Assembly (NCBI GenBank): GCA_948467675.1
Contig: CAOKFI010000022.1
Coordinates: 1 to 44,186 of the forward strand
Source of the DNA: an uncultured Porphyromonadaceae bacterium
GTDB lineage: Bacteria; Bacteroidota; Bacteroidia; Bacteroidales; Muribaculaceae
Direction: 5' to 3'
Length of the DNA stretch: 44,186 nucleotides
A model generated the notes under the pieces. It was not told the origin of the DNA. It saw nothing but the letters and a program-made list of their open reading frames with translations, and ran no database searches. A program made the translations under genes and the position numbers. Each line of letters begins with the position of its first letter. The first letter of the stretch is position 1. This document shows positions 39,927-44,186 of the stretch, in pieces.

Positions 39927-40049
39927 TTAACTGTTGATTAACTCGTTTAATAATCCTCTTATTTGGGCTACTACTGAGTGATTAGCATCTGTTTCAAGGA
40001 CATCCAACAACCTGAATATTTGTCTAATCACTCTTTCTTTGTGGTTCAT
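39927..40049 (-). CDS. Tiny ORF of DUF5053 cassette 2
   Basis: The 40-residue helical peptide begins MNHKERVIRQIFRLLDVLET and ends GLLNELINS. It has a strong GGAGG site. The start overlaps a two-codon ORF (ATG AAA TGA) lying between the ribosome site and the ATG. It is clearly related to the tiny ORFs at 40716-40850 and 42748-42870. Confidence 0.65.
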   Translation of the reverse strand: MNHKERVIRQIFRLLDVLETDANHSVVAQIRGLLNELINS

Positions 40050-40093
40050 TTCATTTTACACCTCCTTTCTTTTCTTGGTTCATTATTGTACTA

Positions 40094-40123
40094 CAAATAT
40101 AATAATAATTTTATTATTAACAA
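40094..40123 (-). promoter_or_regulatory. Promoter of DUF5053 cassette 2
   Basis: On the minus strand TTG (40121-40123), 19 bases, TATATTTG (40094-40101): a perfect Bacteroidota promoter. Confidence 0.8.
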
Positions 40124-40178
40124 AATTATTATGCAAGAAAATTCAATAAAATCAGATTTTTTTTGTTACCGTAATCAT

Positions 40179-40215
40179 GGTGTATTGTTTGCAACGGACC
40201 GCCAGCCGTTTTTTT
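40179..40215 (+). other. Truncated copy of the RNA element 3' part
   Basis: The sequence from GTGTATTGTTTGCAACGGA to CAGCCG and seven T matches the antisense word and terminator 3' strand of element A (5268-5304). Word 1, the small hairpins and the terminator 5' strand are absent. It could be a decayed remnant or, if transcribed, an extra antisense acting on cassette A. Confidence 0.6.
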
Positions 40216-40225
40216 CGTCAGCATA

Positions 40226-40264
40226 TTACACAAAAATTCCCTGCACATAAATAGATGTACAGGG
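40226..40264. terminator. Hairpin terminator, copy 1 (leftward cassette 3)
   Basis: A long inverted repeat AAATTCCCTGCACAT/ATGTACAGGGAAT encloses a short AT loop. Leftward it is followed by TTTTTGTG and would end the transcript of the DUF5053 gene at 40304-40672. Confidence 0.7.
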
Positions 40265-40303
40265 AATAAGTGCCAGAGGCTTGTCGTCAAACAAAAAGAG
40301 CAT

Positions 40304-40672
40304 TCATGGCACAATATTTTGATTGAAAGTAGTTGGGTCGTTGTTCTCGTTTCCCTTGTCGGGAGCAGCAGCATCGATCTCGTCTGCATGAGCATTGAGC
40401 CGCTTGGCAATGTCGCGGAACGCATCGGCCAGCTGGTGATACTCCGGATCGGTAAAAGATTGTTTGCGACGGTGGAGAGTACAGCCATGCAGTTTCTGCG
40501 ACAGCCAACCATGTGTACGGTTAAAGTATTGTTGTGCCAGTTGTGTTTTGCTAAGAAGCCCATTGAGTTCTAAAAAGGCGATCCATACTGCGCCTGACTT
40601 CTCTTTTATAAGTTCGGATCTCCTAAAGGCTGGATCGCATAGCTGCTCAAATGTAATTTTATTCTCCGTCAT
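40304..40672 (-). CDS. DUF5053-like protein, paralogue 3
   Basis: The 122-residue protein has LAQQYFNRTHGWLSQKLHGC and LADAFRDIAKRLNAHADEID, almost the same as paralogue 2. Its N-terminus differs (TENKITFEQLCDPAFRRSEL), as does its C-terminal tail. It arose by tandem duplication with paralogue 2. It is preceded by the hairpin at 40688-40709 and a tiny ORF. Confidence 0.72.
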   Translation of the reverse strand: MTENKITFEQLCDPAFRRSELIKEKSGAVWIAFLELNGLLSKTQLAQQYFNRTHGWLSQKLHGCTLHRRKQSFTDPEYHQLADAFRDIAKRLNAHADEIDAAAPDKGNENNDPTTFNQNIVP

Positions 40673-40687
40673 AATTTTTGTAAATTA

Positions 40688-40709
40688 GCCCCCGATTTGA
40701 CTCGGGGGC
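40688..40709 (-). promoter_or_regulatory. Hairpin before DUF5053 paralogue 3
   Basis: An eight-pair GCCCCCGA/TCGGGGGC stem lies between the tiny ORF and the DUF5053 gene, at the same place as in the other cassettes. Confidence 0.55.
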
Positions 40710-40715
40710 GATTAA

Positions 40716-40850
40716 TTACTGTTGATTGTCTCGGTTAAGGAGTTCGTATAGAATCCCTTGAATCTGTCGGATCACAGGTTGGTTTTCTTTAGTTTCGATT
40801 GTCGCAAGCAAGTTGAGAACTTGGAAAATCAACCTAACTTTTTCGTTCAT
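40716..40850 (-). CDS. Tiny ORF of DUF5053 cassette 3
   Basis: The 44-residue peptide begins MNEKVRLIFQVLNLLATIET. It shares the MN(E/H)K...LL..IET pattern with its relatives. The GGAGG site and the overlapping two-codon ATG AAA TGA are present again. Confidence 0.65.
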   Translation of the reverse strand: MNEKVRLIFQVLNLLATIETKENQPVIRQIQGILYELLNRDNQQ

Positions 40851-40895
40851 TTCATATTACACCTCCTTTCTTTTTTGTTGGTTATTATTGCATTA

Positions 40896-40925
40896 CAAAT
40901 ATACTAATGAATTTATTAACCGCAA
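40896..40925 (-). promoter_or_regulatory. Promoter of DUF5053 cassette 3
   Basis: On the minus strand TTG (40923-40925), 19 bases, TATATTTG (40896-40903). Confidence 0.8.
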
Positions 40926-41112
40926 AATTATTATGCAAGAAAATTCAATAAAATCAGATTTTTTGTTGCCGTAATCATGGTGTATTGTTTGCAACGGATC
41001 TACAGCTGATATCTGTCAGTATATTACACAAAAATTCCCTGCACATAAATAGATGTACAGGGAATAAGTGCCAGAGGCTTGTCGTCAAACAAAAAGAGCA
41101 TTCATGGCACAA
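40920..41112. repeat. Inter-cassette repeat, copy 2
   Basis: This is the second copy of the block at 40120-40313. It contains another truncated antisense word (40979-40998) followed by a more degraded terminator strand, and the same hairpin terminator (about 41026-41065). Confidence 0.8.
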
Positions 41113-41122
41113 TGGGGCTGAT

Positions 41123-41533
41123 TTATATCCTTTGGGTGAAATTGTGTATTTTCAGCCCGATATCATTAAGTGCATTCCGGAATGTTGTTTCTTCGTCCGG
41201 GGTGAAGGTTGCAGGTTTGCCATTTACATATTGGCCTTTTATCCGTTGGTATAGCCATTGCCGTGTTTTGCCGAAATAATTGCGGGCTATATAAGCGAGG
41301 TTTATAGCTTCCGATAGCGATCCCATCTGTTCATGTAGCGTGTACTGGGCGATATCGGCCTCTATGGTGTCAAGTCTACGCGCAGCGGATTTGAGCAGAT
41401 AGTCGGCTGCTTCATTTATTTCGTGGAGTTTGCCTTCGGTTTTGGCTTGCTCGGTGATGGTTATCAGATAGTCCTGAGCCGTTGGATCGTCAGAGTCAAC
41501 CCGTTTTTTCCATTCATCAATACGCTGTTTCAT
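41123..41533 (-). CDS. DUF5053 protein, paralogue 4 (full length)
   Basis: The 136-residue protein is the most typical family member. It has an N-terminal helical half (MKQRIDEWKKRVDSDDPTAQ, then LHEINEAADYLLKSAARRLD) and the conserved C-terminal core IARNYFGKTRQWLYQRIKGQ, then FTPDEETTFRNALNDIGLKI. I start it at 41533 rather than 41572, because the earlier Met lies inside the C-rich hairpin and encodes an unlikely Gly/Pro run. The others in this window are shorter relatives. Confidence 0.8.
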   Translation of the reverse strand: MKQRIDEWKKRVDSDDPTAQDYLITITEQAKTEGKLHEINEAADYLLKSAARRLDTIEADIAQYTLHEQMGSLSEAINLAYIARNYFGKTRQWLYQRIKGQYVNGKPATFTPDEETTFRNALNDIGLKIHNFTQRI

Positions 41534-41548
41534 GTCGCTATGTTTTAT

Positions 41549-41574
41549 ACGTGGGGGATTCCCCCCCCCCACGT
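41549..41574 (-). promoter_or_regulatory. Hairpin with C10 tract before DUF5053 paralogue 4
   Basis: A CGTGGGGG/CCCCCACG stem contains a run of ten C (41561-41570). It lies between the upstream small gene and the DUF5053 start. The homopolymer makes stem strength length-dependent and slippage-prone. Confidence 0.6.
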
Positions 41575-41578
41575 TGTT

Positions 41579-41770
41579 TTACTTACTTTTGAACTCTTCT
41601 ATTAATGCTTCAAGGCGTTTTCGCTGATCAAGCAGTCTGTCGAGCTCAGATTCCTGTTCTCGTGTCAGTGTTACTCCCATATTGAGCAATTGGCTGACTT
41701 GAATTAATTGAGCTTTGACTCTTACAAGCTCTCCAGCCCAATAATTTAGTAATGTTTGTTTGTCCATCAT
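41579..41770 (-). CDS. Small coiled-coil protein of DUF5053 cassette 4
   Basis: The 63-residue protein (start MMDKQTLLNYWAGELVRVKA; the second Met is equally possible) is a two-helix coiled coil ending LDQRKRLEALIEEFKSK. It takes the tiny-ORF position of the cassette but is longer and not obviously related to the 40-44 residue peptides. Confidence 0.6.
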   Translation of the reverse strand: MMDKQTLLNYWAGELVRVKAQLIQVSQLLNMGVTLTREQESELDRLLDQRKRLEALIEEFKSK

Positions 41771-41796
41771 GTTAATGCTCTATTTGTTTGACAATA

Positions 41797-41827
41797 CAAA
41801 TATAATATACTTTTGTGAATTATGCAA
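41797..41827 (-). promoter_or_regulatory. Promoter of DUF5053 cassette 4
   Basis: On the minus strand TTG (41825-41827), 20 bases, TATATTTG (41797-41804). It diverges from the promoter of RNA cassette C. Confidence 0.8.
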
Positions 41828-41876
41828 TACTTTCAATAAAAAAATCCACAAAAGGTTATTATTTTCCCCTGAAAGT

Positions 41877-41906
41877 TTGCAGATCCGGAAAGTCGGTGTA
41901 TATTTG
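41877..41906 (+). promoter_or_regulatory. Promoter of RNA cassette C
   Basis: TTG (41877-41879), 19 bases, TATATTTG (41899-41906). The predicted start falls at word 1. Confidence 0.85.
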
Positions 41907-41909
41907 CAG

Positions 41910-42090
41910 TGCAAAAACACATGATAGTTAGTCTATCTCGCAGGGCGCGGTCAATGCCCGACATACGCAGCGGGCTATTTTTATGCCCGTACATATCAGC
42001 CATAGATATACGGCTGCCATCCGAATACTTTTTGCGCTCGCGAGAGACAGCATCATGTGTTTTTGCAACGGATCGGCAGCCGTTTTTTTT
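41910..42090 (+). ncRNA. C4/CI-like self-antisense leader RNA, copy C
   Basis: The scaffold is nearly identical to copy A, but the word is different. Word 1 is TGCAAAAACACATGAT (41910-41925). The antisense GCATCATGTGTTTTTGCAA (42050-42068) sits in the terminator loop. The terminator's 3' strand ends at 42082 and is followed by eight T. The first hairpin changes from GGTAG/CTACC in A to GATAG/CTATC here, a compensated pair. The antisense is perfectly complementary over 19 nt to the third copy at 42098-42116. Confidence 0.75.
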
Positions 42091-42097
42091 GTCTGCC

Positions 42098-42116
42098 TTG
42101 CAAAAACACATGATGC
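42098..42116 (+). promoter_or_regulatory. Third word copy (target) before ORF1 of cassette C
   Basis: TTGCAAAAACACATGATGC ends one base before the ATG at 42118 and is the perfect complement of 42050-42068. Confidence 0.75.
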
Positions 42117-42117
42117 A

Positions 42118-42336
42118 ATGAACGCATTACCCACAACCACCAACACCAGAGCTGCCGTGCGCAGCCGCCGCGTCAGCCCGACGCAAGTGATCAACTTCCT
42201 TACCGGTCTTGGCGCCGACATGTGCGCCGGCCTTAGGTCGGTACTCGTCACCGGCAGTCCTGACGGCTCCGTGCAGTTTTCGACGCCTGACGGCACTGTG
42301 ACGATCACCATCAGCGAGAAAGGGGGTGAGCTATGA
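42118..42336 (+). CDS. Cassette C ORF1, unknown small protein
   Basis: The 72-residue protein begins MNALPTTTNTRAAVRSRRVS and is nearly the same as cassette A ORF1. It has a two-residue insertion near position 9 and scattered changes, and ends VTITISEKGGEL. The start is fixed by the word and by the A homologue. It overlaps ORF2 by ATGA. Confidence 0.7.
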   Translation: MNALPTTTNTRAAVRSRRVSPTQVINFLTGLGADMCAGLRSVLVTGSPDGSVQFSTPDGTVTITISEKGGEL

Positions 42337-42599
42337 GAATAGAAGTAGGAGGTGCGCAGATCACCAGTGCGGTAGTAGAGGTGATCGATATGCTTCAGAA
42401 CGATCCGGATCTGCTGAAAGGCTATGTTCAGGCCATCGACGAGGCCACGCGGATGCAGATCCTTGAGTGTGACGATCCCGACGGCATAGCGATGGAGCGC
42501 TTACGCCGGTTGCAGCATCTCCGCCGCGATCTGATCACGATAGCCATGCCACCGGACGAATCGGACGAGGCCAACGACATCCCGGCCGCGCAGCTGTAA
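42333..42599 (+). CDS. Cassette C ORF2, unknown acidic protein
   Basis: The 88-residue protein keeps the start MRIEVGGAQIT and the end pattern 'P.DE.DEAND.PAAQL' of cassette A and B ORF2, but its helical middle has diverged (VVEVIDMLQNDPDLLKGYVQ). Shared ends with a changed middle suggest a fixed fold with a variable specificity part. Function unknown. Confidence 0.65.
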   Translation: MRIEVGGAQITSAVVEVIDMLQNDPDLLKGYVQAIDEATRMQILECDDPDGIAMERLRRLQHLRRDLITIAMPPDESDEANDIPAAQL

Positions 42600-42708
42600 A
42601 AAAATGGCTAATGTTCCACGCCATAAATCCTGCCTTTTTCAGGTGGGATTTTTTTGTCAATTTTTGACAAAAAACTGTGAAATACTGACCCGGAATGAAT
42701 CTATTACG

Positions 42709-42716
42709 CATATTTG
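42709..42716 (+). promoter_or_regulatory. Weak promoter of DUF5053 cassette 5
   Basis: CATATTTG differs by one base from TAnnTTTG, and CTG replaces TTG at the -33 position (42685-42687). This is weaker than the other cassette promoters. Confidence 0.45.
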
Positions 42717-42747
42717 TATTGTAATCAGAAAGGAGGTGTAATATGAG

Positions 42748-42870
42748 ATGAACGAAAAAGAAAGATTGATTAACAAGATTATTCGCCTGCTGTCAACAAT
42801 CGAAACACTCGCTAATCAATCTGTAATCAGAGAGGTCGAAGGCCTTTTGGATGAGTTAAGAAACAGTTGA
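42748..42870 (+). CDS. Tiny ORF of DUF5053 cassette 5
   Basis: The 40-residue peptide begins MNEKERLINKIIRLLSTIET and ends GLLDELRNS. A GGAGG site precedes it, and the two-codon ATG AGA TGA overlaps its start. It is related to 39927-40049 and 40716-40850. Confidence 0.68.
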   Translation: MNEKERLINKIIRLLSTIETLANQSVIREVEGLLDELRNS

Positions 42871-42876
42871 AAACTC

Positions 42877-42899
42877 GCCCCCGGTTCTCGGATCGGGGC
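42877..42899 (+). promoter_or_regulatory. Hairpin before DUF5053 paralogue 5
   Basis: A GCCCC/GGGGC stem lies between the tiny ORF stop and the DUF5053 start, followed by AAATTTAATC. Confidence 0.5.
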
Positions 42900-42915
42900 A
42901 AATTTAATCATAAAA

Positions 42916-43236
42916 ATGTATCAAGGAAAACGTAACATACTGAATAAGGAAAAATATGAGGCGTTGCGAGCCGAGGAGATTACATATTTGCGCGGAGCTG
43001 TTTCCGTGGCCATGAGCGAATTGGATGGGATTCTCAATTATTCGGAAGTTGCTCGGCAGTATTTTGGAAGATCGCAGAGCTGGCTGTCGCAGCGTTTGAA
43101 CGGCTGTATGCGTGAAAACAGGCAAATGGCGTTTACTCCAGAGGAGGCTATTCAGTTGGCCAAAGCATTTAAAGACATCGCGCGTCGGTTGCAAGTTCAT
43201 GCCGATGAAATTATTGCTGTAGCTCATGTAGAATAA
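42916..43236 (+). CDS. DUF5053-like protein, paralogue 5
   Basis: The 106-residue protein has the core VARQYFGRSQSWLSQRLNGC at about residues 48-67, then FTPEEAIQLAKAFKDIARRL. It is the only paralogue in this cluster on the plus strand. It lies between RNA cassette C and the convergent integrase. Function unknown; its position next to the integrase is compatible with a role in excision or lysogeny control, which is inference. Confidence 0.72.
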   Translation: MYQGKRNILNKEKYEALRAEEITYLRGAVSVAMSELDGILNYSEVARQYFGRSQSWLSQRLNGCMRENRQMAFTPEEAIQLAKAFKDIARRLQVHADEIIAVAHVE

Positions 43237-43282
43237 CGTGATCATGCCGTTGGCTGAAAGATTTATCCGTCAAGGCCGGACG

Positions 43283-43325
43283 ATTGAGGCCACCTCTTGT
43301 TCTACGAGGCGGCCTCAATTTATTT
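43283..43325. terminator. Bidirectional terminator between DUF5053 and integrase
   Basis: A long stem ATTGAGGCC...CCTC/GAGG...GGCCTCAAT (43283-43319, with one extra unpaired base on each strand) is flanked by T-rich sequence rightward. It ends both convergent transcripts. Confidence 0.8.
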
Positions 43326-44186
43326 AGAGCGATCCTGTGAAATGTTTGGTCTCGTTGTGTACCGGGAGATCCCGCCCCTGTAGATACTTGTTGGTAGTCG
43401 ATATGTCGGTGTGTCTGGCCTGATCGCGGGCAACTACGATACCGGCACTGTTGGCCAGATCCCGTAGGCCGGAATCCTTGAGGGAGTAAAACATGTATTC
43501 AGATCCCCATCCCATAACTTTGCGCAGCTTACACCATTCACGCCTGAACTGCTGACTCTCGCCTTTCCGCTTGGTCGGTCGCATGCCTCGGCCGAAGATA
43601 TAAAAATCGGATGGATAAGAGAGTATTCCGAGATCGATCATCATACGCAGCAGCTCGTCATTCAGACCGACTTTGCCGTCGCGCTTGTTTTTTGATATTG
43701 CACGGCTTATGAATACGCTTTGATCCTTGACTGATATATCACCGACGCGGATCTCAATCAGTTCTATCGGGCGGATGAATGTATAATACTCCATACGGCA
43801 TGCCAGTAAAAAATGCGGATCTCGTTCAGCCAGATATGCCGACATGCGCTGTAGCATCGGCTTATCGAGCGGTTGGCGCTCTTTTTGGGACTCTGTCAAT
43901 GTCTTGATCCTGTCTACTGGATTGGAGGCTATATATTCCCGCTCGATAAGATACGATGCTACTGAACTGCACCACCCGCGGTAATTATTGCGTGTGCGTG
44001 CCGATACTTGCTGTGTGAGATAGATCCAGTCGAGAAAATCGCTGATCAGACCGGTGTTGTATTGATATACGTAGGCGGGTGGTTGCGGTAGAGTATCGAT
44101 ATATCTTTGAAACATAATAAGCCGAGACAGATAATCTTTGCGGGTTTTTGGCTTCATGATCTTCTCGACATGAGCTTTGTATTTGT
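43324..44186 (-). CDS. int: Tyrosine recombinase (phage integrase), 5' end outside window
   Basis: The frame is open from the stop at 43324 to the window edge. The first Met in the window (44157) is preceded by ten more in-frame codons without a stop, so the N-terminus is probably missing. A core-binding domain (RARVL-like region; SARTRNNYRGWCSSVASYLI) is followed by the catalytic domain. Arg I lies in YYTFIRPIELIEI, a second-box SLKDSGLRDLA, ARHTDISTTNKYLQ with His and the nucleophile Tyr. At the HxxR box the sequence is YSLK, so Tyr and Lys replace His and Arg, as I recall from some Bacteroidota integrases. It would act at the tRNA-type att site seen at 253-271. Confidence 0.85.
   Translation of the reverse strand, partial: KYKAHVEKIMKPKTRKDYLSRLIMFQRYIDTLPQPPAYVYQYNTGLISDFLDWIYLTQQVSARTRNNYRGWCSSVASYLIEREYIASNPVDRIKTLTESQKERQPLDKPMLQRMSAYLAERDPHFLLACRMEYYTFIRPIELIEIRVGDISVKDQSVFISRAISKNKRDGKVGLNDELLRMMIDLGILSYPSDFYIFGRGMRPTKRKGESQQFRREWCKLRKVMGWGSEYMFYSLKDSGLRDLANSAGIVVARDQARHTDISTTNKYLQGRDLPVHNETKHFTGSL

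Larger units (their letters stand above)
40120..40313. repeat. Inter-cassette repeat, copy 1
   Basis: About 190 bases are repeated with high identity at 40920-41112. Each copy includes a cassette promoter region, a truncated antisense word of the RNA element and a hairpin terminator. The repeat reflects tandem duplication of an approximately 800-base DUF5053 unit. Confidence 0.8.

Noticed and set aside
41534-41572. Earlier start for DUF5053 paralogue 4
   Set aside because: It lies in the C-rich hairpin and encodes a Gly/Pro run not expected in the family; Met at 41533 fits better.
39927-41600. CRISPR array in the repeat-rich right part
   Set aside because: Repeats are long gene cassettes and hairpins, with no regular repeat-spacer pattern and no cas genes.

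Overview
The window looks like an integrated temperate siphophage (prophage) of a gut Bacteroidota, most likely Bacteroidales. Three things support this. Many transcription units start with the Bacteroidota sigma-type promoter (a -33 TTG about 19-20 bases before a -7 TAnnTTTG). Start codons mostly have A-rich upstream regions rather than strong Shine-Dalgarno sites. Several proteins belong to families typical of Bacteroides phages, such as DUF5053 and tail fibres with NLNADLLDGYHA-type motifs. A tRNA 3'-end fragment at 253-271 probably marks the left attachment junction. A tyrosine recombinase runs off the right edge.

Layout. 1-252 is probably host flank. 403-1372 is the lysogeny switch (leftward XRE repressor, rightward Cro-like gene). 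1516-4392 is a primase-helicase. 4535-5808 holds a DUF5053 cassette and RNA cassette A. 5809-6489 is non-coding, with six GTAACA repeats. 6490-39369 is the rightward late region: head protease, capsid, putative tail tube, a HigBA toxin-antitoxin, terminase, holin, spanin, portal, lysozyme, connector and tail genes, tape measure, baseplate-like proteins and fibre. RNA cassettes D and B, a HicAB-type locus and an RHH/membrane gene pair are inserted in it. 39538-41770 holds three leftward DUF5053 cassettes. 41877-43236 holds RNA cassette C and a rightward DUF5053 cassette. The leftward integrase closes the window.

Most notable system. Four cassettes (A 5.1 kb, D 16.8 kb, B 24.1 kb, C 41.9 kb) have a strong promoter, a structured leader of roughly 180-210 nt ending in an intrinsic terminator, and two small ORFs. 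In A, B and C a 14-20 nt word occurs three times: at the transcript 5' end, inverted inside the terminator loop, and again directly before the first start codon. The word differs between cassettes, but all three copies change together while the A and C scaffolds stay nearly identical. The layout matches the logic of the phage P4 CI RNA (seqA-seqB-seqC) and the P1/P7 C4 antisense RNA. I infer a Bacteroidota self-antisense immunity RNA, multiplied into separate specificities within one prophage. Truncated copies of the A antisense word lie at 40179 and 40979.

A second repeated module, present five times, is promoter, tiny ORF, GC-rich hairpin, then a DUF5053 gene. Other points: a textbook -1 frameshift signal at 13178, a single-protein (u-)spanin, a GH24 lysozyme with a natural Glu-Cys-Thr triad, a hicA with an in-frame stop at codon 3, and capsid genes placed upstream of the terminase genes.
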